Source: Ruminococcus sp.
Lineage (GTDB): Bacteria > Bacillota > Clostridia > Oscillospirales > Ruminococcaceae
Assembly (NCBI GenBank): GCA_017450925.1
Contig: JAFSSS010000061.1
Coordinates: forward strand, 1-57,846
Length of the DNA stretch: 57,846 nucleotides
Direction: 5' to 3'
Part shown: piece by piece, positions 34,428 through 43,385 of the stretch
Layout: the number at the start of each line of letters is the position of its first letter
Numbering within the stretch: the stretch's first letter is position 1
The notes under the pieces: generated by a model
What the model saw: the letters and a program-made list of their open reading frames with translations, nothing else
Database searches by the model: none
Told to the model about the DNA's origin: nothing
Position numbers and translations under genes: made by a program

Positions 34428-35963
34428 ATGATCGAGATAAAAGACTACAGAGGACATATCCGCAACCACGCCGCTCTCTGCAGGGAGCTGGGGCTGCCGG
34501 CGGGAATGTCAAGGAGGGAGCGCGAGGAAAGGATCATCGTCTCCGCTTACGAAAAATGGGGACGGGATATGGCCGACCACCTTTACGGTATGTTTGCCTT
34601 TGCCCTCTATGACACGGAGGCGGATAAGCTTTTCTGCCTGAGAGACCACTTCGGCACCAAGCCCTTTTATTACTATCAGACGGAGGACGGCAGGCTCCTT
34701 TACGGCACCAACATCTCGAGGATCATCGGGCAGGATGGGTTCAAGAAGGAACTGAATGCGGATATGCTTCAGATCTACATGACGCTGACATACGTTGCCG
34801 GCGAGGACACCTTCTTCAAGGGCGTAAAGAAGCTTATGCCCGGTCACTGGCTGGAATTTTCCGGCGGCAGGCTGACCCTCGGCCGCTACTGGACACCCAC
34901 CTTCAAGCCCGACAACGACAAGTCCCTCGAGGACTGGGCTGACGAGATACACGAGACTGTAAAGCTGATGATGCAGGAGGTCAAGGACGCGGACGAGACA
35001 GCCGAAAGCTTTCTCTCCGGCGGCGTGGACAGCTCCTATGTCTTTGCTATGTCGGACGCAGAGATGAGCGACTCCTGCGGCTATGAGGAGGAGCGCTTTG
35101 ACGAGTCCCCTCTTGCCCGCAAGACTGCCGAGCTACTGGGCAGGAAGAACTCCACCGCCCTTATCACCCCGGAGCAGTATTTCAGCATCGTTCCCTATGT
35201 TATGAAGAACATGGAGCAGCCCCTTGGCGATGCCTCGGCCATAGTTTTCTCGATCGGCTGCATCGAGACCGCAAAGCACACCAAGCTCTGCTATTCCGGC
35301 GAGGGCGCTGACGAGTTCTTCGGCGGCTACAATATGTACCGCAACGCCGAGCGCTACGGCGACAACCTCAAGACCTTCTATGTGGGCAATACCAATATCA
35401 TGAAGGAGGAGGAAAAGCAGCAGCTGCTGAAGCACTACGACCCCGAGGTGCTGCCTATCAACCTTGTCAAGAGCATCTATGAAGAGACCGAGGGGCTCGA
35501 CCCGCTCACCAAAATGTCGGACGTGGATATACAGATCTGGCTGGAGGGCGACATTTATCTGAACGTGGATAAAATGAGCGAGGCCGCCGGTCTGGAGATC
35601 CGTATGCCGCTGACCGACCGCCGCATCTTCGACATCGCCTCCCGCCTGCCCTCGAAGTACAAGGTGACCGAGGAGCAGAACAAGATCGCCTTCCGCACTG
35701 CCGCCGCAAAGGTGCTGCCGGAGGAGATAGCCTTCCGCAAGAAGCTGGGCTTTATCGTGCCTATCCGCATCTGGCTGGCCGACGAGCGCTACAACGCCGA
35801 CGTCCGCGCCAAGCTGACCGCCGACTGGGCGGGAGAGTTCTTCGACCTCAAGGCTGTCGATGCTATCTGGCAGGACTACATCGGCGGTAACTCCGACAAC
35901 TGGCGCAAGATCTGGACGATCTATACCTTCCTTGTATGGTATGAACAATACTTCCTTTTATAA
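34428..35963 (+). CDS. Asparagine-synthetase-like protein lacking the glutaminase cysteine
   Basis: A 511-residue AsnB-type protein. The C-terminal synthetase domain is intact: PP-loop SFLSGGVDSSY (197-203 core), CYSGEGADEFFGGYNMY, and EIRMPLTDRRIFD. The N-terminal class II glutaminase domain is shortened: it starts MIEIKDYRGHIRNHAALCRELG, which corresponds to the Asn-His/Tyr loop about 40 residues into a normal AsnB, and so lacks Cys1 and the first strands, while YGMFAFALYD and LRDHFGTKPFYY remain. A good ribosome site (TTTTGAGGTGATT) precedes the ATG at 34428 and there is no coding sequence for the missing part just upstream. It could use free ammonia, or amidate or cyclise another substrate. 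Confidence 0.88.
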   Translation: MIEIKDYRGHIRNHAALCRELGLPAGMSRREREERIIVSAYEKWGRDMADHLYGMFAFALYDTEADKLFCLRDHFGTKPFYYYQTEDGRLLYGTNISRIIGQDGFKKELNADMLQIYMTLTYVAGEDTFFKGVKKLMPGHWLEFSGGRLTLGRYWTPTFKPDNDKSLEDWADEIHETVKLMMQEVKDADETAESFLSGGVDSSYVFAMSDAEMSDSCGYEEERFDESPLARKTAELLGRKNSTALITPEQYFSIVPYVMKNMEQPLGDASAIVFSIGCIETAKHTKLCYSGEGADEFFGGYNMYRNAERYGDNLKTFYVGNTNIMKEEEKQQLLKHYDPEVLPINLVKSIYEETEGLDPLTKMSDVDIQIWLEGDIYLNVDKMSEAAGLEIRMPLTDRRIFDIASRLPSKYKVTEEQNKIAFRTAAAKVLPEEIAFRKKLGFIVPIRIWLADERYNADVRAKLTADWAGEFFDLKAVDAIWQDYIGGNSDNWRKIWTIYTFLVWYEQYFLL

Positions 35964-35992
35964 CTGACAGCTGAAACCTTCAGCGACAAAAC

Positions 35993-36065
35993 GGCCATTC
36001 GGCCGCCGCAGCAGGAACAGAAAAACCACGCTTCTGTTCTCGCAAACTGCGGCGGCCGAATGGCC
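35993..36065. repeat. Perfect 19-bp hairpin with nested stem
   Basis: GGCCATTCGGCCGCCGCAG (35993-36011) and its exact reverse complement (36047-36065); inside, GAACAGAA pairs with TTCTGTTC. It lies between convergent genes and lacks a classical T-run, so it may serve as a bidirectional 3'-end structure or be a small insertion. Confidence 0.75.
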
Positions 36066-36128
36066 ATATTTGCGCCCAAAGGGCGCTCCTTTCATTATCA
36101 ACTGTCAACTGTCAATTATAAAAGTCAG

Positions 36129-39100
36129 CTAATCTACTATGCAGATAACATCCGCTCCGTCTATGTCGAGGTTTACCACCAGCTTGTAATCATCGGTGTC
36201 AGACAGGGTGAAAAGCTCGGTAATGCGGGACTTGAATTCCTCTTCGGAAAGTCCGGGCTCTATGACGTACTGGCGGCTGAACATCTGCCGGGTGTCTTCG
36301 GAGTCATAGTGCTTGTATAAGCTGTCCAGACCGTCGCCTGACAGATACAGCTCTGCATAGCCGTTTATCAGCTCCAGACTGCGGGTCTCGCCGGCTGAAA
36401 CACGGCCGGTGTCGGTATTGCTGCCGAAAAGTATGGGCATACTGCTGCCCTGCTTAACGGCATAGACCTCGCCCACCGTGCAGTCGCGGGAGGGTGTTAC
36501 TGTCAGCAGCAGGTTCTCTTCCTTCAGCTCTTTGCTGATATCCACACTGATGCCCGCAAGCTCCGGGGCGGCTACCGTCAGAGTGGTCTGATAGCTGCCG
36601 TTCACGGTGAGGGTGTAGGTGCCCGGCTTGTCGGGAAGGCTGCCGGCATAGCTGTACTCTGCATCTGAACCGAGGTCATTGTCAAGCATAAGCGGTGTCT
36701 CGCCGTCATCCGTAAGTATCGAAACAGAGGTGATCTTTTCCTTTTCAATGCCGGTGTCGGTCACGGTGAAAGTGCCGGTGTGGGCTCCGGATACAACGGG
36801 CTTCGCCGTTATGCTTACGGAGCTGACCGCCCCGCCCTCGCAGATAAAGCTGCCATAACCGGTGAACTGTCCGCTTTTTTGGACTATCCTGTAGGTGGTG
36901 GCATATCTGTTTTTCAGCGCGGAGATATCGTAGGTCACCTCGGCACATTCTCTCGGCGGGACAGTGACAGCCGGAACGGTGAGCCCCTCGGCCTCTGTTA
37001 CCCAGCTGCTGCCGTCGAAGCGCTCTATGGAATAGCTGCCGTCAGTCGTTATCGGCTCGGCGGTGTTGTTCCATACAAAGCAGGTGACCTTGTTCTCGTC
37101 GGCGGAGTAATACCGCAGCTCATCGGGAAGATAATAGCGGTCGGAGTACATATTTATCTCCGGGAGAGTTATCTCGCTGCCGGCCTCATCGGTGGGATAG
37201 TATCTGCCGTTTTCGACCTTCCAGCCGATGTATTTGTGGTCGTCGTTTTTCTGAAGGCGGGGCGAGGGGTCGGTGCAGCCCGCAACGTATATCCCGCCGG
37301 AATAGGCGCGGCCGGAGTAGTTGAAGATGCGTCCGTCGGTCTGGATGCTTTCAAGGACATAGAAGGTGCCGTTATCGTCGGCATCGTAGCGGCAGCAGAA
37401 ATCCGGGTTGCCGTCGCCGTCATAGTTGTCAAAGGTAAGGCGGAAATCCTTGGGGAGAGTGTCGGGGACGTGGCCTGTGCCGTTGTCGGTGAAATAGAGC
37501 CCGGTGGAATAGGTGGCCTTGCCGTTTATGTAAGCCCGCTTATCCCATATAGCGGTATAGCTGTCCTCGGTATGGCTGTCTGTTCGTGAGGTGTAGATAT
37601 CTATGTTTATGGGAGTGCCGTCCATAGTCTGGGTAAGGTTCCTTGAAACGGTAACTCTGCCGTAGGGGACGAAGCTCTTCTCTATCGCATCGGTGAGGTC
37701 GTCCCGCCTTGCAAATTCATAGAAGTTCTTGTACCCGCCGGATGCGATGCCGTTGAGGCCTGTTTTAAGGCTTTCGTAATCGTCCCGGGTGCCGTAGTCT
37801 ATCAGCGTGCATTTGCCGTCCTTATAGGAGAATTTACAGCAGAGGTAATACCCCGACCAGAATTTCCCTCCGGCGGTATAGCGCCCCTCTTGATAGTACC
37901 GCTTCCAGAAGCCGCTTTCATCCTCCGGCTCAAGCTCGATGCAAAGCTCCACAAGGAACTGCTTTTCACCCTTTACCATGCCGCTGGCAAGGTAGTTGAG
38001 CAGGCCGTCCTCGGTCACGATATTATGATCCTTTATGCGGCGGGAGCTGTCTGTGTCTTCGGACTTCAGACTGTCCAGCCACCGGCCTATGTATTCCCTT
38101 GCAGTGTCTGCATATTCCGTTTCCGTTGAGGGCTCACTGCATTCCAGCGCAAGCCCCGTCTCCTTCGTCGGGAGAGCCTGTTCATGGGCAATCACCTGTG
38201 CAACAACATACTCCGAGAGTTCAGCGCTGTCTTCATAGACGTTATAATGTCCGTCCACGATATACCAGCCCTTGTCAGAGGCTACCCGGGCGAAACGCAG
38301 GGCCTCGTCCTCCTGCTCACAGCTTACCAGCCAGTCCTTGCCCTCCTCGAAGAAAATGATGTCAGTGTTTTCCGCGGCAGGCGTCAGCCCGCCGATGAAC
38401 TGCCGGGTCTTGGCAGGGTCAAGCTCCGTCTGTACATTTCCCAGCAGCGCATAGCACCGCCCGCCGGATCTGTTGGAGATGACCCTCTCCGACGAATCGT
38501 CAGAGCGGCTGTCGGCTCTGCTGTCATCGGCAAGGCGCTCCACGGAGGAGCTGTCATCTATACGGGCATCCCCGTTTTGAGAAAGCTTTCCCAGCCCTAT
38601 GGGTATGCCCACCGCGATGACCGCCGCAGCTCCTACAGCAGCGGCCTTGACAGCAAAGCCTGCTCCGGCAAGCTTGGCCGTCCCGGAGGCTGCTGCCGCT
38701 CCGGCAGCGGGAGCCGCTGCCTCGCCCAGCTCGGCAGTATTGTTCAGCACCGCCCCGAGAGGCACTGCCGCAAAGACTGCCCCCTTGCCCACAAGGCTCT
38801 CTATCCTTGAGCGGATAGTGTTCCTTGCTCTGAAAAGACGCTGCTTGGCGGCGTTCTCGCTGATGCCGGCCGCCGCGGCGACCTCGCTGATGTTCATTTC
38901 CTCGTAGTAGTACATGATGACTGCCGCCCTTGCCTCCGGCGAAAGGCTGTCGATGATATCCCGCAGGCCGGCCTTCAGCTCCTCGCTGACGGCGTAATCC
39001 TCCGGCAGCATCACCGGGCTTTGGATAACAGCATCCACGCCCTCGTCATCAAGGCTGACTCTTGCGCTGTCGGCCTTGCAGTGATCCATGCACTTATTGT

Positions 39101-39332
39101 AGCAGATAGAATAGAGCCACCCTCCGAAGGCCTCGCCGTCCCGCAGTGAGGGCAGCTTTTCCATAGCGGTGATAAAGGTCTCGGAGACCACATCCTCGGC
39201 AGCCTCTCTGCTGCCGGTATATTTCACCGCAAAAAAGAACAGCTTGTCGCGGTAGCCGCTGTAGAGCGCTTCAAATGCGTTTCTGTCGCCGTTCTTTGCG
39301 GCGGTGACGGCTTCCTTGAGTTTTGTATCCAT
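36129..39332 (-). CDS. ECF sigma factor fused to a transmembrane segment and large outer domain
   Basis: A single 1067-residue polypeptide. Residues 1-95 are sigma region 2 (ALYSGYRDKLFFFAVKYTGSREAAEDVVSETF and YNKCMDHCK); 115-178 are region 4 (SPEARAAVIMYYYEE, ISEVAAAAGISENAAKQRLFRAR). An Ala/Gly-rich stretch leads to one transmembrane helix at about 226-246, then an Asp/Ser/Arg linker (255-290) and about 780 outer residues, including Tyr/Asp-rich beta domains, one Ig-like unit (TTDGSYSIERFDGSSWV, PPRECAEVTYDIS) and a second (PGTYTLTVNGSYQTTLTV). The sigma part would be held at the membrane and freed or modulated in response to the outer domain. No separate anti-sigma gene adjoins. Its ATG shares a base with the stop of a 44-codon ORF (TAATG). 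Confidence 0.88.
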   Translation of the reverse strand: MDTKLKEAVTAAKNGDRNAFEALYSGYRDKLFFFAVKYTGSREAAEDVVSETFITAMEKLPSLRDGEAFGGWLYSICYNKCMDHCKADSARVSLDDEGVDAVIQSPVMLPEDYAVSEELKAGLRDIIDSLSPEARAAVIMYYYEEMNISEVAAAAGISENAAKQRLFRARNTIRSRIESLVGKGAVFAAVPLGAVLNNTAELGEAAAPAAGAAAASGTAKLAGAGFAVKAAAVGAAAVIAVGIPIGLGKLSQNGDARIDDSSSVERLADDSRADSRSDDSSERVISNRSGGRCYALLGNVQTELDPAKTRQFIGGLTPAAENTDIIFFEEGKDWLVSCEQEDEALRFARVASDKGWYIVDGHYNVYEDSAELSEYVVAQVIAHEQALPTKETGLALECSEPSTETEYADTAREYIGRWLDSLKSEDTDSSRRIKDHNIVTEDGLLNYLASGMVKGEKQFLVELCIELEPEDESGFWKRYYQEGRYTAGGKFWSGYYLCCKFSYKDGKCTLIDYGTRDDYESLKTGLNGIASGGYKNFYEFARRDDLTDAIEKSFVPYGRVTVSRNLTQTMDGTPINIDIYTSRTDSHTEDSYTAIWDKRAYINGKATYSTGLYFTDNGTGHVPDTLPKDFRLTFDNYDGDGNPDFCCRYDADDNGTFYVLESIQTDGRIFNYSGRAYSGGIYVAGCTDPSPRLQKNDDHKYIGWKVENGRYYPTDEAGSEITLPEINMYSDRYYLPDELRYYSADENKVTCFVWNNTAEPITTDGSYSIERFDGSSWVTEAEGLTVPAVTVPPRECAEVTYDISALKNRYATTYRIVQKSGQFTGYGSFICEGGAVSSVSITAKPVVSGAHTGTFTVTDTGIEKEKITSVSILTDDGETPLMLDNDLGSDAEYSYAGSLPDKPGTYTLTVNGSYQTTLTVAAPELAGISVDISKELKEENLLLTVTPSRDCTVGEVYAVKQGSSMPILFGSNTDTGRVSAGETRSLELINGYAELYLSGDGLDSLYKHYDSEDTRQMFSRQYVIEPGLSEEEFKSRITELFTLSDTDDYKLVVNLDIDGADVICIVD

Positions 39333-39466
39333 TAGTCTTCCTCTCCCTTTCCCTTGTCTGAAAATATGCGCTCGTATATCCTTGCGGCTTCTTCCTCGTC
39401 CGGGCGTTCCTCCTCCGACATTGCTTCAAGTACCTGCCGGATAAGGCTGTCAAGGTCAAGCATCAT
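39332..39466 (-). CDS. 44-residue acidic protein overlapping the fused sigma gene
   Basis: A short ORF, ATGATG at 39461-39466 preceded by AAAGGA, reading MMLDLDSLIRQVLEAMS, then EEERPDEEEAARIYERIF, ending DKGKGEED. It is predicted to be two short amphipathic helices with strong negative charge. The stop TAA overlaps the ATG of the sigma gene, so the two are translationally coupled. Such a size and charge would fit a small sigma-binding or anti-sigma peptide, but this is inference. No family recognised. It has typical codon use for the window. Confidence 0.7.
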   Translation of the reverse strand: MMLDLDSLIRQVLEAMSEEERPDEEEAARIYERIFSDKGKGEED

Positions 39467-39584
39467 ATTATCAGTCCTTTCAGCGTGTTCTGTCTCTATG
39501 ACAGGATATACACGCTTTAGGTTACGGCAGTCCTTGAAGTTTCTCTCTTATGCACAAACAGAGCAGGCCTTATTTGTGCAGTAT

Positions 39585-41477
39585 TCACACATAGGGCAGA
39601 TACACCCGCATATCCGTTTCGCCCCGGTTCGCACGGCAGAAATAGGGTATAGCCGTGGCGGTGTATTTTTCCTGCTTAGGGGGAGCGTCGGAATACAGCT
39701 CCTCCGAGGTCTCTCTTCGCACAGCCGGGACAGACAGCGCCGTTACTCCCTTCAGCTCCTCTGCCTCACATTCCGTGATGCTCCCGCCGGTGAGCGAAAG
39801 ACCGAGGACATCCCCGCCGTTGTCGAGGCTCTCAAAGCAATAGACCAGCGCTCCCCGCATGATGCACACCTCGCCCGACAGCGCGGGTATCCTCGCCGAG
39901 GGATAAACTGTCCGGGGGTGCATATCCAGCTTCACAGCAAGCACATCCCCCTCCGAAACAGCCGTATAGGCATAGCCGTCCCTTATCTCTGCATCGGCGG
40001 GCTGACCGTTCAGCGTAAGCGCGGTCTGTCTGCTCCAGCGCGGGATGCGCACGGCTATCCTGCCGCCCTTTCTGATGCGGTAGGTCACGGTATCGCCGAA
40101 GGGATAGGCCGTCTCGCAGCTAAAGGAGATGCCGTTTTCAAGGCTGACCTCTCCTGCCGCACAGAGGTGGCAGAAGGCAGTGTCGCCGCTTTCGCCGTAG
40201 GCATATTTGCCGAAGGACATTATCGTTCTTGCGATATTCGGCGGGCAGCAGGCGCAGGCATACCACGAAGGCCTCTGCGGTATGCAGTGGCGCTGGGTGG
40301 GAGCTATCCCGGCTATGCCGCGGATGCTCTCCAGCGGGTTGACGTAGTAGAAGCTCCTGCCGTCCCTTGCCATTCCCGCAAGGACAGTGTTGTAAAACGC
40401 CAGCTCCATGATATCGGCATAGGCGGCATCGACCCTGCCCTCCAGCATACGGGAGGCAAAGAACATAAGCCCCACCGATGCACAGCTTTCGGCATAGGCC
40501 GTGTCAGAGGGAAGGTCGAAGTCCACCGAAAAGGCCTCGCCGTGTACGGTGGAGCCGATGCCGCCGGTGACGTACATCCGCCTTTGGGTGATGCTGTCCC
40601 ACAGGCGCTGACAGGCCGCCGCCAGCTCGCTGTCGCCGGTCTCGGAGGCGATATCGGCCATTGCGGTGTAGAGATACACCGCCCTTACTGCGTGACCCTT
40701 GGCATCCGACTGGCGGCGCACCGGCATATCCGACTGCTGATAGCCGCCGTCCTCTGCATTGTTCCCCCACACCGTCCAGTTGCGGGCGCGGCGCTCCTTG
40801 ACGTAGTAATCGGGGTCAACGCCGCGGACGTTCACAAAATGCTCTGCCAGCTCCCGGCAGCGCTCGTCGCCGCTGACCCGGTAGAGCTTCATAAGTGCCA
40901 GCTCTATCTCCGGGTGGCCGGGATATCCGGGAGTTCCGTCCGTGACGAAGCGCTCGTAGATGTGCGCCGCATTTTTCAGACACACCTCCAAAAGCTCCCG
41001 CTTGCCGGTGGCTTCATAGTATGCCGCTCCCGCCTCAAAGAGGTGGCCGGAGCAGTACATCTCGTGTCCCTCAAGCAGATTCTGCCAGCGGCGGTCACGG
41101 TCCTTTATGGTAAAGCAGGTGTTGATGTAGCCGTCCTTGTCCTGCGCGGATGCGATCAGCGAGATAAGCTCGTCGGCACGCCTCTCCAGCTCGGCATCCG
41201 GCTGACAGGCAAGGGAATAGGCTGCCGCCTCGAGCCACTTTGCGGCATCGGAATCCTGAAAGACCATACCGTAAAAGCCGTCGCCGGTGTCCTCTCCCCT
41301 AAGCGCCGCCGCAGCGTTGCGGAAGTTGTCGATAACGTGGCTCTTCTCCGTTCCTGCCCTGTCGCACAGCACCTCGTACTGATAGGGGATGACGGTCTCC
41401 CTCACCAGCCTCTGATAATCCCCTATGAACCCGGATGCCCGGTAGCTCTTGATGTCCGACTGCTTTTGTACCTTCAT
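39585..41477 (-). CDS. GH127 beta-L-arabinofuranosidase
   Basis: A 630-residue cytosolic enzyme (no signal peptide) of family GH127. The cysteine-nucleophile zinc site of the family is complete: Glu330 and Cys332 in TAYAESC, and Cys410/Cys411 in YACACCPPN (equivalent to Glu338, Cys340, Cys417 and Cys418 of the Bifidobacterium enzyme HypBA1). The catalytic alpha/alpha barrel is followed by beta-sandwich domains. It would release L-arabinose from beta-linked arabino-oligosaccharides inside the cell. ATG follows TTTGGAGGAG. It is divergent from an esterase gene, and the two promoters are 10 bp apart, so joint control is likely. Confidence 0.93.
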   Translation of the reverse strand: MKVQKQSDIKSYRASGFIGDYQRLVRETVIPYQYEVLCDRAGTEKSHVIDNFRNAAAALRGEDTGDGFYGMVFQDSDAAKWLEAAAYSLACQPDAELERRADELISLIASAQDKDGYINTCFTIKDRDRRWQNLLEGHEMYCSGHLFEAGAAYYEATGKRELLEVCLKNAAHIYERFVTDGTPGYPGHPEIELALMKLYRVSGDERCRELAEHFVNVRGVDPDYYVKERRARNWTVWGNNAEDGGYQQSDMPVRRQSDAKGHAVRAVYLYTAMADIASETGDSELAAACQRLWDSITQRRMYVTGGIGSTVHGEAFSVDFDLPSDTAYAESCASVGLMFFASRMLEGRVDAAYADIMELAFYNTVLAGMARDGRSFYYVNPLESIRGIAGIAPTQRHCIPQRPSWYACACCPPNIARTIMSFGKYAYGESGDTAFCHLCAAGEVSLENGISFSCETAYPFGDTVTYRIRKGGRIAVRIPRWSRQTALTLNGQPADAEIRDGYAYTAVSEGDVLAVKLDMHPRTVYPSARIPALSGEVCIMRGALVYCFESLDNGGDVLGLSLTGGSITECEAEELKGVTALSVPAVRRETSEELYSDAPPKQEKYTATAIPYFCRANRGETDMRVYLPYV

Positions 41478-41511
41478 GATATCTCCTCCAAAGAAATGAT
41501 CCTGCTGCTAC

Positions 41512-41540
41512 ATTATAGCACAGTTCACAACCCTTTTCAA
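41512..41540 (-). promoter_or_regulatory. GH127 promoter
   Basis: Minus strand TTGAAA (41535-41540), 17-bp spacer, TATAAT (41512-41517). Confidence 0.8.
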
Positions 41541-41549
41541 TCCCCGCCC

Positions 41550-41578
41550 TTGACTAATTTACCCATTTATGATATTAT
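41550..41578 (+). promoter_or_regulatory. Promoter of the esterase gene
   Basis: TTGACT (41550-41555), 17-bp spacer, TATTAT (41573-41578); back to back with the GH127 promoter. Confidence 0.75.
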
Positions 41579-41619
41579 CATTATAAAGATCATACGACTA
41601 AAAGGAGGACTGTTTTAAT

Positions 41620-43131
41620 ATGCTTAAAACTGCTGCGATCTTTTCTGATAATATGGTGCTCCAGCGGGGGAAGAACGTGACCCTGTGGGGAGAGTGCGAT
41701 GAAGCCGGCACTGTTGCCGCCGAAATAAACGGCTGCTGCGGCTGCGGCACCGTCAGGGACGGAAAATGGAGGCTTGCTCTGCCGCCCATGCAGGCAGGCG
41801 GCCCCTATGAACTGACCCTCTCGCTCAACGGCAGCGAGGTCAGACGCTTTTATAATGTGATGATAGGCGAGGTCTGGCTCTGCGGCGGGCAGTCCAATAT
41901 GGAGCTGGAGCTGCAGAACGAAAAAAACGGTAAGCAGGAGCTTGCCGCACTTAACGCCGGGGTACCCATAAGGTTTTACTACACCAACAAGGTCGGCACC
42001 GTTGAGGAAGCGATCGAAAAGGAAAAGAACACCGGCTGGGGCGTGGCTGACCCGGAGGGCTCAAGGGCGTGGAGCGCTGTGGGATACTACTTCGCCAAAA
42101 AGCTTTCCGCCGATCTGGGCGTTACGGTGGGACTTGTGGGCTGCAACTGGGGCGGCACCTCTGCCACCTGCTGGATAGACACCGACCACATCACGGGAAA
42201 TGCAGAGCTTGCTCCCTACATGGACGAATTCCGCGCCAACACCGAGGGCAAGAGCCTTGAGCAGCAGAAGAAGGAATACGACGAATACGTTGAATACGAC
42301 CGCCTCTGGAACGAAAAGGCGCAGGAGGTCTATAAGACCGAGCCGAATATCGGCTGGCAGGAGCTGCAGGACAAGATCGGCAAAAACCTCTGGCCGGGGC
42401 CGAAGAACAGCTTCAACCCCTTCTCTCCGGGACGGATGTACGAGTCGATGCTTATGCGGGTATGCCCCTACACGCTGGCGGGCTTTCTCTACTATCAGGG
42501 CGAGTCGGACGACCACCGCCCGCAGAGCTACTACACACTTTTCACCACGCTGATACGCCTTTGGCGTGAAAGGTGGGAGGACGATGCTCTGCCCTTTATC
42601 CTCGTTCAGCTGCCTGCCTTCAAGTATGCCGCCGACCCGGACTACAAGCACTGGTGTCTTATCCGCGAGGCGCAGCTGCGAGCCTTCAACACCGTAAAGA
42701 ACACCGGCATTGCCGTGGCTATCGACTGCGGCGAGTTCGACAACATCCACCCTGTTGACAAGCACGTTGTCGGCGAGAGGCTCTGCCTGCAGTCCGAGCA
42801 GCTGGTCTATGGCACCGAGTCAGATGCCTTCGGCCCCATGTACCGCAGCTTCATGACCGACGGCGACAAGCTTTGTCTGGCCTTTGACCATGCCGAGGAC
42901 GGCCTTGAGGTCAAGGGGGACAGCATCACCGGCTTTGAGCTTGCCGGAGAGGACAAGGAGTTCCGTCCGGCAGAGGCGGAGATCATCGGGGACAAGATCA
43001 TTTTAAGCGCCGCCGGAATATCCGCGCCCGTCTATGCCCGCTACGCATGGGGCAACTTCCCGGAATACTCCGTTTTCGGCAGCAGCGGCATCCCCCTTGC
43101 CCCCTTCAGGACAAGCAGAAACGACGAGTGA
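41620..43131 (+). CDS. Sialate O-acetylesterase-like SGNH esterase
   Basis: A 503-residue SGNH hydrolase of the sialate O-acetylesterase (SASA) type, no signal peptide. An N-terminal beta domain (FSDNMVLQRGKNVTLWG) precedes the catalytic domain with the Ser block WLCGGQSNMELEL, Gly/Asn blocks (CNWGGTSATCW; YYQGESD) and the Asp/His block FDNIHPVDK. It removes acetyl groups from carbohydrates; with a GH127 enzyme beside it, plant-wall or pectic oligosaccharides are a more likely substrate than sialic acid, but that is inference. AAAGGAGGAC ribosome site. Followed by a strong terminator. Confidence 0.9.
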   Translation: MLKTAAIFSDNMVLQRGKNVTLWGECDEAGTVAAEINGCCGCGTVRDGKWRLALPPMQAGGPYELTLSLNGSEVRRFYNVMIGEVWLCGGQSNMELELQNEKNGKQELAALNAGVPIRFYYTNKVGTVEEAIEKEKNTGWGVADPEGSRAWSAVGYYFAKKLSADLGVTVGLVGCNWGGTSATCWIDTDHITGNAELAPYMDEFRANTEGKSLEQQKKEYDEYVEYDRLWNEKAQEVYKTEPNIGWQELQDKIGKNLWPGPKNSFNPFSPGRMYESMLMRVCPYTLAGFLYYQGESDDHRPQSYYTLFTTLIRLWRERWEDDALPFILVQLPAFKYAADPDYKHWCLIREAQLRAFNTVKNTGIAVAIDCGEFDNIHPVDKHVVGERLCLQSEQLVYGTESDAFGPMYRSFMTDGDKLCLAFDHAEDGLEVKGDSITGFELAGEDKEFRPAEAEIIGDKIILSAAGISAPVYARYAWGNFPEYSVFGSSGIPLAPFRTSRNDE

Positions 43132-43141
43132 TAAATTGATC

Positions 43142-43382
43142 GTTGACAGTTGATAATGAAAAGAGCCGCTTGAAGTGCGGAAATGGGTACTATCCCTGTT
43201 CGGGGACAGTACCCATTTTTCATCGTTGACTGTTCGGACAACGCCCCTTATGCATTTCAAATGCCCGCGCCCGCTAAAAGAATAAATAAAAAAAGTCCGC
43301 ACTGCGGACGATCTAAAGGTTCTGTTTATCAGCATAGCGCCGACCGAACAGCTTTTTCATTATCAACTATCAATTATCAACT
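43142..43382. repeat. Nested inverted-repeat element with a partial copy of the AT-rich repeat
   Basis: Outer arms AGTTGATAATGAAAAG (near 43147-43163) and its counterpart CTTTTTCATTATCAACT (43350-43368) enclose a second pair CTGTTCGG (43229 region) and CCGAACAG (43342 region). Inside lies GCCCGCTAAAAGAATAAATAAA with GTCCGCACTGCGGAC, a shortened version of the repeat at 2020, 13861 and 17436. The esterase terminator is embedded. Similar ATTATCAACTGTCAA ends occur at 36093. Confidence 0.6.
43181..43222 (+). terminator. Terminator of the esterase gene
   Basis: AAATGGGTACT (43181-43191) pairs with AGTACCCATTT (43208-43218), inner TCCC/GGGA, then TTT. Confidence 0.88.
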
Positions 43383-43385
43383 AAA

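Noticed and set aside
39354-41618. Plus-strand open frame of 754 codons opposite the GH127 gene
   Set aside because: Arises from the GC-biased third positions of the real GH127 gene on the other strand; no family signature or ribosome site.
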